Positions 41,341 to 51,239 of a DNA stretch of 64,000 nt are shown here, piece after piece. Where the stretch lies: the NCBI GenBank assembly GCA_020284085.1, contig JACEVL010000517.1:1035337-1099336 (forward strand), read 5' to 3'. A model generated the notes under the pieces. The model was given only the letters and a program-made list of their open reading frames with translations. It was not told the DNA's origin and searched no databases. How positions within the stretch are numbered: the first letter of the stretch is position 1; the number at the start of each line of letters is the position of its first letter. The DNA comes from Aporrectodea caliginosa. Taxonomy: Eukaryota > Annelida > Clitellata > Crassiclitellata > Lumbricidae. The position numbers were made by a program, and so were the translations under genes.

Positions 41341-42190
41341 TGCATTGCCCTGCGTTGTTTCTCTAACGGTTCTTTCTCACGTCTTTACCTAAGGACGACA
41401 ATCGTGAACATTGTGTTAAATAGCTCAAACTAAACCTTTTTAGAAATTACTACTGCTGTAATCTCTCCTGCAGAAAGCATATGTACCCTAGCTTGACAAA
41501 ATGTCCGATTTGGAAAATCCTCCATTTCTGCCCATTAACTATGCTTCCCTGTTGCTCTCTATCTCCAGGTAGTTGTAGTTTTCCAGGGTTGATGGTTTCG
41601 TTAGTGTAATGAGGCCAACGTTATTGCGTATTCGTGCTTGAGGCCATTCATCCAAGGCCAGAGTCCAGCACAAGGACAATGGGCCTTGCCCTAAAGTTAG
41701 GGTCAAAGCCCCAGTATATGAAAACCAACAGCATATCTAGAGGCCAATCAACACCACCCATAAGGCCACCTTTATTTAGCCCAGATAGGTAACTCATTGT
41801 GCCATTGGTGGCCACTGTGGAGACAATATGATGGGCCAAACGAGAGTGGACGTCGGAGCAAGGCATGTCTATCCCTGTGCCCTAGTAAGGCTTGTATACA
41901 ACTATTAATCATAATTTGATATTAAAACTGCATTTCTTCAGAGCCCTTACATGGGGGAGTCGAGATGTCCAGTTATTTGCAGACGTTTACTCAAGACAGA
42001 AATTGACAGCAGATATTGGATAATCTGAGTAGCCAGTGCTGAAAATCTGAAAGGCTGTAGGCAGAGCGACAGATTGACGGCTGCTGTGGACAGCGATGAA
42101 GACAATATAGGCCTATGTAAGGACACGCCAAAGGGACCTGCAAAAGGATTGAGAATGCTAATCTGGCGTTTCTGTAAGTTCATTCATTCA
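41341..42190. other. No gene recognised
   Basis: Mixed-composition intergenic sequence. Short frames only, none with a familiar motif. Confidence 0.5.
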
Positions 42191-42240
42191 TTCGGGAATT
42201 TATATAGCGCCCCTTCAAGGAAACTGCTCAGAGTCTCAAT
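42190..42240 (-). repeat. L2-type LINE 3' tail
   Basis: On plus: (ATTC)n, then GGGAATTTATATAGCGCCCC, TTCAAGGAAACTGCTCAGAG. This is the reverse complement of the family tail with its (GAAT)n end. Only about 50 bp remain. Confidence 0.75.
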
Positions 42241-42252
42241 TCAGTGTCTAGT

Positions 42253-42357
42253 TTTCTCTATATAATCATTCCTATATAATCATTCCTATATAATCATTTC
42301 TATATAATCATTCCTATATAATCATTCCTATATAATCATTCCTATATAATCATTCGT
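42253..42357. repeat. 14-bp tandem repeat CTATATAATCATTC
   Basis: Seven to eight near-identical units directly after the L2 tail fragment. Confidence 0.9.
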
Positions 42358-42437
42358 TCCAGTATTAGATATCTTTATGCCTCGATCGCGATTTCTGCCT
42401 ATGCCAGATAAGAAGTCATCGAGATAACAAGGCCGGC

Positions 42438-42502
42438 GTTCCTTCGACATCATGATTATCTCTCATTCTCGAAGGGAAGGAGATAGGAATGTCGAAGGAA
42501 CG
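42438..42502. repeat. Short inverted repeat
   Basis: GTTCCTTCGACAT and ATGTCGAAGGAAC are perfect reverse complements about 40 bp apart, so the DNA or RNA could fold into a hairpin. Confidence 0.6.
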
Positions 42503-42695
42503 ATCGATGTGTTATCACTGTCGGACGAGGTCAAAGATTTCGTTCATTGCTCTCTTCTGAAGAAGGCCCGGAGGAGAAAGGGAAGACGAGGAGCTGGGAA
42601 GAAATGGGATGATGCCAGAACTATAGGACAAGTAGTAGGAATTACAAGATGTCGAAGGATAAGGGGGCTTCCTTTCTTTCCTTTCTTTCTTATGT

Positions 42696-42697
<2 letters not shown>

Positions 42698-42743
<46 letters not shown>
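42698..42743. repeat. (CA)n microsatellite
   Basis: About 23 CA repeats. The cysteine/valine and threonine/histidine frames across it are artefacts. Confidence 0.97.
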
Positions 42744-42746
<3 letters not shown>

Positions 42747-43536
42747 GGCACCATGTAGCCTATCTGTGATTGGCGTTTGCAACGCTCGTGAATAAGACGG
42801 TGCCGTTAGCTTTAGAGTGGCGCTTTAGAATTTGTGAAGTTTGCAATTATGATGTTCTTTTCCAGATGACTCGGAATTAGAACCGGATGTATAGGTTACA
42901 GTAGATAGGGAAGTTGTTGACAGACTAAACTCATGTAGTCAATACAAATGACAGACACACATAATATGCTGACAATGCTGGCTTATCATAGGCCGAGACA
43001 ACTGATATAGGCCTCCATATCATACAGGCCTATAAATAATATAGCCCTGTGTAATTATATAGTTATAACAATATCTATGATTATCAGCCTATCTATAACC
43101 ACACAGCTACGTTATCATTGTTTTTTGTCGTATAAAACTGTATACAACCATTACAGGCGTCGGAGCGGTTGCATAAGTGGGACGGCCCCTCGTTCTTTAG
43201 CTGAGGATGAGATGGATGAATCCCGATTAACTTCGAATGGGGCTGTTCGAAGGCGTCTATGATGAGCCACTGGAGATGGCGGCCGATGATCATAGCAGAC
43301 AGAAACTAATACTGCTTGGCATTGCAACGTGCATTACGTACGCCTTGACTGTCGTGAATGCAGATCTTACAGTTCAAACAAACATTCACTGTTTATCAAT
43401 TTGCACTGAAAAGTGGAAGGACCAGAGCCTGTTTTAGTGCCGTACAACTTCTCAAAATAGGGCCTACTTAGTTAGGCCTGTACGTTTGCAAAATAATTAT
43501 ATAGGTCTAGGCCTACGTAGTATATATTAGGCCTAT

Positions 43537-43650
43537 AGCCTAACTCCAGATGTTGACAGATGCACATGCATGATAAACTTCAATTAAGTCAACATCTGGA
43601 GTTAGGCTTAGGCCTACTACGTAGACTTAATTGAAGTTTATCATGTGCAT
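43537..43650. repeat. Two interleaved inverted repeats (order a b a' b')
   Basis: Arm a (43537-43557, GCCTAACTCCAGATGTTGAC) pairs perfectly with a' (43588-43608). Arm b (43560-43589, containing TAAACTTCAATTAAGT) pairs with b' (43625-43650), b having an extra CATG. The arms alternate rather than nest, so both stems can form only as a pseudoknot-like fold. The block is embedded in TAGGCCTA-rich sequence. Confidence 0.85.
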
Positions 43651-43734
43651 GGTTATGGTTAGGCCCACGTAGGCCTACGTGTTATCGGTGTATTTAGTGA
43701 ATGATATGCTTTATTATTTTCAAACCGACAAACG

Positions 43735-43985
43735 CAGTATGAACGGATGATCACAAGTTATTACAGGAGTGGAATTTAACTATATATACGGCAGTCATGA
43801 AAGGCTCTCATCACGTCCTACGTAGCCAGCAGTTCTACTTGGCCCTACTCATTTTACCAACACCATTAGCACATGAGAGTCTGAGTGAACCTTTGGAAGG
43901 GTAGCGGGAATCGATCCCGCTTCCTACTGCTCTTCACGCCAGTGATGTTACCATTACCCTATGGACCTCTCCCACCCCCTCCCCC
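43735..43985 (-). repeat. tRNA-derived SINE, copy 2 of the family
   Basis: On minus: A-box region TAGGGTAATGGTAACATC, B box GGGATCGATTCCCGC, body with GTAAAATGAGTAG and GAGCCTTTCATGACTGCCGT, 3' part with CTCCTGTAATAACTTGTGAT. It shares all blocks with copies 1 and 3. Confidence 0.85.
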
Positions 43986-44164
43986 AATGAAGATGACTCG
44001 TCACGAAGAGGAGAGACGGGTGTCGTGCGCCCTAGACGCAGCAGGTGCTCGGTGCTTACGTCAGCGGTCTCCTAGGAGACGTGACGTAGTGATGCAGAAA
44101 TACTGTCTCGACCAAAGCATGACACGACTTCTTGGACGGAGCTCCAGCGTCTCGAAAATCTCAC

Positions 44165-44345
44165 ACGCAGTTAGTTATCTGTCTGCCATGTCTGGCGTGA
44201 AGAGCAGTAGGAAGTGGGATCGATTCTCGGTATACCCTCCGAAACGTCCACTCAGCCTATCATTCGCTAGATGGCGTTGGTAAAATGAGTAGTAGGACGT
44301 GATGGGCGCCTTTCATGGCTGCCGTATAGGCCTACATGTTATGTG
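44165..44345 (+). repeat. tRNA-derived SINE, copy 3 of the family
   Basis: Contains GGCGTGAAGAGCAGTAGGAA, GTGGGATCGATTCTCGG (B box), CATTCGCTAGATGGCG, GTAAAATGAGTAGTAGGACG and GGGCGCCTTTCATGGCTGCC. It is inverted relative to copy 2, 180 bp away. The 3' part present in copies 1 and 2 is cut short. Confidence 0.8.
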
Positions 44346-44451
44346 AAGCTAATAAATAGAAATAATTTTTATGATGTCCTTAAATGTATATATAAGTAAA
44401 TATTATGTAGACTCTACGTAGCTCCCTCCTTAAAGTGTTAGTAAGCCAAAT

Positions 44452-44763
44452 CAGCGGTTTTCTAACTTAGTTTTTTATTTTACGGTTTGTACCACCAGGT
44501 AAAAAAAATCGGATGTTTGCTTACCACCAGCAAACGTCAGCTGAAAACAAAGGCGAGCGCGAAGTCCCTGTGCAATTAATTATTAGGGCAACATCGTAAG
44601 TTCGCTTGCAGGGTATGCGACGGGTATTAGAATCGTAGGTAGACAAATTTAAAAAATTAGTGTATAATTTTAAGAATGTAATCATGTTATAATCGTACCA
44701 CTTAGCGACACCTGGCGTACCACTAGTGGTACATGCACATGTATTACCGTTTGAAGACCGCTG
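44452..44763. mobile_element. hAT (Charlie-like) MITE, 312 bp
   Basis: Ends CAGCGGTTTTCTAAC and its inverted partner GTTTGAAGACCGCTG match the CAGYGGTYYTCAAAC ends of Charlie-like hAT elements. Flanking 8-mers AGCCAAAT and GGCTAAAT agree at 6 of 8 positions, an aged target duplication. No coding. Confidence 0.75.
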
Positions 44764-45330
44764 GGCTAAATTGCTTGCCATCATGAGATCTAAAGACATT
44801 CTTAATGTCAACTAGGAATGGACTACACCTCAATGGTACAGCAAATATTGTGTTGATTGAACCATGCGATGTTCTGATGTAGCCTAAAGACTCCAACTGT
44901 AGCCTTTATGGCTTACGCTCATTCCTTTATTTAACAATTAACGAAAACATTTATGTGGCGCTCTCAAAACATCAACGCAGAAACACTCCTAACTCAGCAC
45001 AGCATAAGAAGACAGTTTCCAGTTGTCGACGAAGGGCGTATCCAGAATTGCGGATCCATCGGGCCTACGTTCGAGAACATTCCGCATAGATGGCCATAAC
45101 TGAGCAGACTAAATATAGCTAAAATATAGGCTTACATGTATGCCTTCGTTATCAATAGGTTCATAGTCTTTAGACTATTATATATGCCTGTAAGCAATGA
45201 GCCTATAAACAGGTATTGAATTGTCGGGGGTTGGGAGGGTTCAACCCCCAATTTATTTTTCAACCCCTCCAGTTAATTCCCAAAAATTACCTTGGGGGTT
45301 AAGTAATTTAGCCCCAGCTCAACTTCCAGA
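44764..45330. other. No gene recognised
   Basis: A GGGGGTTGGGAGGGTTCAAC / CTTGGGGGTT stretch near 45227-45300 is locally self-complementary. Otherwise featureless. Confidence 0.45.
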
Positions 45331-45333
45331 AGA

Positions 45334-45516
45334 GTGATGATAGGCCTACAATTTAGCAACAAGTTAGAGAGTTTGATAGCACTGTTGAAGGTATCGCCTG
45401 TTTATTCAGCTGATTGTGAGATAGGATTCAGTCAAATGAATCTCTGCCACATCCAAGGACGCCCTCAGCATAGGTCAAGGGATCACGTGACCCCTGGAAA
45501 TCAATGCAAATATTAA
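45334..45516 (+). pseudogene. hAT transposase C-terminal remnant (KIAA1586/ZMYM type)
   Basis: The frame contains SLIALLKVSPVYSADCEIGF directly followed by SQMN. The pattern LxxLxxxPVSxAxCERGFSxMN is the hATC core. The downstream part is lost, so only about 25 recognisable residues remain. It is a different lineage from the remnant at 8995. Confidence 0.6.
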
Positions 45517-46180
45517 TATAAACTCTGACAAGTTTAATCATGCAAATGAAGCTGAAAATAGGCCTAAGTCACAAGATCTTGACGACAGTCACGAACCGTT
45601 TCTCTGAAGACCACAGTCCTCAGTTCCAGCTTTTCAGATTTCAGCCTGCAATCATGACACGTCTTGATCGTGCCGCGTTCAAGAACAGCGTTGCCATAGC
45701 ATAGGCCTAATCAGTCGTTTGTACACCATTGATAACTTGGAGCTTGAAGCGATGAATTATTGGTAAGCCTGTGACTTTTAGTGTGCACGCAACAACAATC
45801 ACAAGAAATCATGAATGACTTGCAGCGTATCGACGTGTTAGCGTCAGGCACAGACTGGTTCTCAGCTGTTCGTAATGCTCTCCTTATTGCGCTGACTTTA
45901 TCGGCAACAAAATGCTCTGTCGAGCCTTCGTATTATAGTAGGTCTACCTTGAGATGAGTAAAAACTTTGCTTAGAGCCTTAGACCATGGCTGACGAAAGT
46001 CTTTCGGGATTGTGCCCATTAAGCTTTTATCGCCAAAGTGTAAACAGCAACAAGACTGAATTTATGCAGAAAGTAATGGACATCTTTGGAAGAGATGCAC
46101 GCCGATTGCAGTCCTTTTCATAGATTGCTATTCATGAAAATTAGTAGGCCTACTGTTAGTCTGTTAGTGCTATAGCCAGT

Positions 46181-46262
46181 GATGTGAAGTATTTTGAATA
46201 CTAGTATTTCAAATACTACTTTAAATGCTATCTAAGCATCTGTACGCATATTTAAAATACAA
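46181..46262. repeat. Possible half of a hAT-like element with palindromic arrays
   Basis: CAGTGATGTGAAGTATTTTG followed by AATACTAGTATTTCAAATAC resembles the left end of the element at 25584 in layout (xAGTGATGT, then iterated self-complementary motif). No matching right end or target duplication was found. Confidence 0.35.
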
Positions 46263-46803
46263 TGACATGACAGTAAGGACAGCTGAATTAGCTAGTCATA
46301 GTTCGAAATTATTTGATTACTTAATTTAAACTGTTGCTTTGTTTTTTCTCAGTTTCATTCATACCACTTCAGTGTTTGACTGGACTACAAGAGGTAGAAT
46401 AATAGGCCTAAATATAGTCTAGTATTTTAATTAGAAGGCGACTGGTTGTCATCTAAGTCTTAATCTAATTCTGCAGCTGATCATAATTAATCGCCCGAAT
46501 GAACAGTTTTGTATCTGCTCTAGGATCAGCTACTGAATGATAGAATATTTCAAAAAGTCTCCAATATAATATTATTTCGGAGGATTCGCAATGTGCCTGG
46601 ATAATTTTTTCTCCGTTTTATGGCATTTGCCATTAGGCACAAGTGGTGACCGGCGCGTGCATGTTCCTGGCACTCTTTCCCACGCGGGTAAATATCAATC
46701 TGGTCAAAGGTCTAATTGTGTGAGCACATATAATCGGTGCCATTCATTTAAAGAAGAGCCGACGTCCGCCCGTGTGCTGGTCTGCGAGCCTGGACGCTGG
46801 TTA

Positions 46804-47613
46804 GGGGAAGGGCTTCTAATATGGGCCACCTAAGAAACTTTTCTTATTTCATAGCACAGAAGCAAATTAAACGTGTAGTTTATTTATTCCATGCATTACT
46901 TGGCATGAGTTGTTGCCAAATATGAAGGAATTATTCCTTAATCTGTGCAAATAAATTTTTAACGAATTTTTTTCAAAATACGGAAAATGGCTCATATTAC
47001 ACGACCGGGTGTGTAATATGAGCCACCATTTTAAAGATGGAATTGCAATGTTTCCGTGCCGCAGACTAATATTAAAACAGTAAAAAACGATTTTCTGAGA
47101 TTAAACTTACTAGGATAACCATTAAGAAACAATTTGGCCTATGCCTAATGTAAACAACACTGAGAACCGGTTACATGGAAAAATAGCCATAACGGCCTAC
47201 TGTCTCATTCCATAAAGATATGGCCCATATTACACATTCGATCACAGGACCGTATTACAAAAATGGTGTGCCTCGGGGAAATCTGTTATAGCGTGATCGA
47301 CGAATGTATTATAGATCAACAAAGTTGTGTTTTTATATAATAAAGAAATTGTCTATCTTCTGAAACATCAGGGCATACCATAGATGAAATCCTAAACTAT
47401 ATAACACTTGTTGAAGTTCAGCAAGTCTTATAAGCAACATGTACCAAAACATAAACGTTGATGTTTTTCGGGCAGAAGTTATTAGTAAATGACACATCCA
47501 GAACAGGAAGTTGAAATCAGTATACGGATGGATAAGAGCTCTCCGCAGATGATAGGTGGGAAATACAGTCGAGGCCCATATTACACAGTGGCCCATATTA
47601 CAAGCCTTTCCCC
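46804..47613. mobile_element. TA-flanked MITE, 810 bp, GGCCCATATTACAC arrays
   Basis: The left end GGGGAAGGGCTTCTAATATG and the right end ATTACAAGCCTTTCCCC are inverted over about 26 bp with two or three mismatches. Both are flanked by TA (46802-46803 and 47614-47615). The motif GGCCCATATTACAC or its complement recurs near 46990, 47010, 47222, 47575 and 47590. TA duplication suggests Tc1/mariner-related mobilisation. No transposase. Confidence 0.75.
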
Positions 47614-47792
47614 TATATAAACACTGACATCTCTGATTTCCTATTATCGGACTTTCGATAGAATATCTAGGCATACGCATCAGACCATCCATGAATTTCA
47701 GCTAATGTTGCTGCGCCGTGTGGACTGCCTATAGCGCATTTGCCGTGTATTTAGCTATAATTATTAACCTGTACTTTATAAATCTCATATAA

Positions 47793-48720
<928 letters not shown>

Positions 48721-48729
48721 GAAGGTCTT

Positions 48730-49211
48730 TCTAAACTAAAACCACCAGAGTCTCTCAACTTCACCAAGGATGGGGCCGCGGCTATGTCCCCTGCTTCTCG
48801 ATCTGAGGCGGTATTATAAATAATAGCGGGGTCCTCATCTCCACCGACAGTTTGATTCTTCTTTAGGTGAGATCTTAATTCATCTAGTTTGTTCTCGAAA
48901 TGATCATTTCTTTGCACCTCTTTCCGGAATTGTTCATTACTATCTGTTTGATATTTTATGAACCTATCCAATGACTCCTCAACTTGCTGTTGCCGGTTAG
49001 TAAAACTACTCAAGAAACTCTCCTGACGCTGTAGAAGTTGATTTAAAACATCTTCAAAATTAATTGGATTAGGCGTTGATCTGTTAACATTCTCTATGGA
49101 ATTTCCACGGATTAAAGTTTCCTGTGATTCACCCTTATCTTGTTCTTCTATTTCAGATTCGTCTTGAGAGGTATTCTGAGCATTGGAATCGCCTAACGAG
49201 TCTTCAGACAT
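48730..49211 (-). pseudogene. Gag-like ORF of a second Ty3/gypsy copy, truncated
   Basis: From ATG at 49211 the frame encodes a hydrophilic acidic head (EDSLGDSNAQNTSQDESEIE) and then a helical, coiled-coil-like stretch (LNQLLQRQESFLSSF, QQQVEESLDRFIKY). After about residue 160 it runs into unrelated repeat sequence. I call it gag-like from position (about 780 bp beyond a PBS candidate on the same strand) and composition. No zinc knuckle or capsid motif is visible, so this is tentative. Confidence 0.35.
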
Positions 49212-49967
49212 GTTTGAAAATATTTATTGTGTCAATAAAATTCAACTAAAGAAGTTGTCAGATCGTTGTAACTAAATTACAATTACAGACTCTTGTCTTA
49301 TCTTCCAAACGCCACGTATAAGTTGTAATTATCGACGAGTGTTCTCTAAATTATCGAGATCAATGAAGTCTATCAACTTAGTTTGATTTATTTTTGTAGT
49401 CTAATTTATCGCACGAGCAGTCTAATTTATACTATGTACGATCAACCCTTAACGTCTAACTGGAGATCAATTGCACAAATTAGCAAAGGTTTACTTCCCT
49501 CTTTTAATTAGATATCTCCCCTGGAAAATTTCCACTGCGCCAAGAACTGTTGAGGTCATCACCGATCCAGACACTCGGAGACAAAAATATCAAGTTTTCG
49601 ATAGAAGACGAATTAATTTCACGATAATAACTTCCCGGCCCAATCACCAAATGATTGACCACAAATGGACAAACAATTCGAAGAGACACTTCGAATTTTC
49701 CACGATTAAATCCACAATTTCTCTCTTGAAATTAGCAAATCAACCAACACCATCGACAACTTTCGGTCTTCTCCCTCTCAAAAGAGTCGGGTGATATCCA
49801 CTAACCAATCAGCGGAGGCCATTTTGTCACGAGGTGACTCCAAGAACTAAAATTGGTTCATTACCTCATGGAAATCGATAATTTTAGACTATATTTAGAA
49901 ATCGGGCGCGTATCAACCTTAAGCAGGATTACCAAGCTCATTAATAGGTAAGTACGCGTAACTCGTG

Positions 49968-49985
49968 GCCGATCCAGGATCGCCA
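49968..49985 (-). promoter_or_regulatory. Primer-binding-site candidate
   Basis: On minus it reads TGGCGATCCTGGATCGGC. Its complement ends CCGATCC-AGGATCG-CCA, the layout of a tRNA 3' end (T-arm, acceptor strand, CCA). It lies at the inner edge of the LTR candidate, the correct place for a 5' LTR serving the gag-like ORF. Confidence 0.5.
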
Positions 49986-50307
49986 CACCCTCCCCATCTC
50001 ACTCAATTTTCGGTTTACCCCGAAAATTTCAAATGGAAGTCTGCATTTGATCTCCAGTATTAACATTTAACTAAGCAATAAACGTTCACTTTAGCAACCA
50101 CAAGAATCATCTACAGTTATAGCAATTAGGTTACAGGATACGATACCATTGAAAGAATGGATTTCTTTACACACTTCCAATATTTAGACATTTCCAACAC
50201 AAATTACGCAAACACTCCTATGAGTTAAATAACCAAAGACGAAAAAAAAACAATGCTTTACATAATCTTACAAGTTCGATCTGTAACATTAATCAACCAC
50301 TGGGACA
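49986..50307 (-). repeat. LTR candidate, about 322 bp
   Basis: On minus it begins TGTCCCAGTGG, directly after the purine tract AGGAAGAAGAGG, and ends against the primer-binding-site candidate. Only one copy is in the window, so it cannot be confirmed by comparing two LTRs. The 3' terminal CA is not clear (…GAGGGTG). It would be the 3' LTR of the pol-bearing copy and the 5' LTR of the gag-bearing copy. Confidence 0.5.
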
Positions 50308-50319
50308 CCTCTTCTTCCT
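50308..50319 (-). promoter_or_regulatory. Polypurine tract candidate
   Basis: AGGAAGAAGAGG on minus, immediately before the TG that opens the LTR candidate and 20 bp after the extra ORF ends. Polypurine tracts prime plus-strand synthesis in LTR elements. Confidence 0.5.
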
Positions 50320-50338
50320 ATCCAAAGTATACGGATGC

Positions 50339-51133
50339 TCAACCTAGGAAGGGCCAGAACCAAATCGCACCTCGAATGATGAACAGAGTGGCCACGACTA
50401 TTTCCACCTCCCCCGGAAACTCAGATGAAAGATCACGGGCGGCTGTTAATCCCTGAAGGAATTCCTCCTCAGTGACGGCAAGATCCGACTCAAGGAATTT
50501 CGGCACGATTTCCATGGTAAGTGCCCATATGTCAAATCCTCGAAGGTCTGTCGAAATCCAAGGCCTCAACGAAGCACCCAGACCTAAGCTAATTGCCATC
50601 TGATTGGGGACTCCCGGGGTTCCCATGGCCCATCTGTCCATAGCCGCCAACACTGATGAAGAACGAGATGTGGACTGGATTGTGGCTAAGATGGTCCGGA
50701 AGGCACCTGGATAAGCACGCACCGGAGGGGACTGTCTAGCAATCTCCGAGACATCTTCGGAACTGATCTCCACACGACCCAATTCAGAGATGAAGTGGAG
50801 CGCCAACCAAGCCAACCCTCGTATCCGAAGTTTGGAGGGAATCCCATCAACATCGTTACCGCTCGAGACCGAACGCTCCTGAGGCACAGACGAAGGGCTC
50901 CTGCTAAAATCATCGCGGGTGGATGAAGGCGTTGAATCTCTTCGAGGTCCTACAGCTGGATCCACCTTGATATCCTCCCCGTCCGACACCATGCGGCAGC
51001 TGCGTTGAGGTGAAGGGGGAGGCCCAGTAGACTCGCGCGACGATAGAATGATGGGTTCCTGCATTCGTTCACTCTCCGCTCGGATCCAGTCCTGGAGATT
51101 CTCTTGACAATCGGACATAATGATTACCTTCAC
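50339..51133 (-). CDS. Extra ORF of unknown function 3' of pol
   Basis: A 264-codon frame without stops, about 105 bp after pol and ending just before the polypurine tract. The N-terminal half is hydrophilic with many Ser/Pro/Arg (STGPPPSPQRSCR, DSTPSSTRDDFSRSPSS). The C-terminal half looks folded, with hydrophobic helices (LAWLALHFISELGRVEISSE, FDIWALTMEIVPKFL), and ends in a nonpolar tail (EIVVATLFIIRGAIWFWPF). I do not recognise the family. The position matches that of a third ORF (env-like or accessory) in some Ty3/gypsy elements. There is no signal peptide at the start, and a single hydrophobic end is the only membrane-like feature. It could also be gag-derived. Confidence 0.5.
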   Translation of the reverse strand: MKVIIMSDCQENLQDWIRAESERMQEPIILSSRESTGPPPSPQRSCRMVSDGEDIKVDPAVGPRRDSTPSSTRDDFSRSPSSVPQERSVSSGNDVDGIPSKLRIRGLAWLALHFISELGRVEISSEDVSEIARQSPPVRAYPGAFRTILATIQSTSRSSSVLAAMDRWAMGTPGVPNQMAISLGLGASLRPWISTDLRGFDIWALTMEIVPKFLESDLAVTEEEFLQGLTAARDLSSEFPGEVEIVVATLFIIRGAIWFWPFLG

Positions 51134-51239
51134 CTCCTCTCAAAGTGTCAATTGCAGAGATGAAATGAACCCTATAAACAGATATAACTAACATTCAACC
51201 TTATAATAATCCGCTCTCCAATTTCGTTGGAGTAAAAAG

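Noticed and set aside
42515..42769. Frames rich in Cys-Val or Thr-His around 42.7 kb
   Set aside because: Translation of the (CA)n microsatellite.
43885..44283. 132-codon plus-strand frame
   Set aside because: It crosses two SINE copies of the same family in opposite orientation and has no protein motif of its own.
45986..46123. 46-codon ORF starting ATGGCTGACGAAAG
   Set aside because: Good start context and coding-like codons, but too short, with no motif, splice partner or neighbour to support it.
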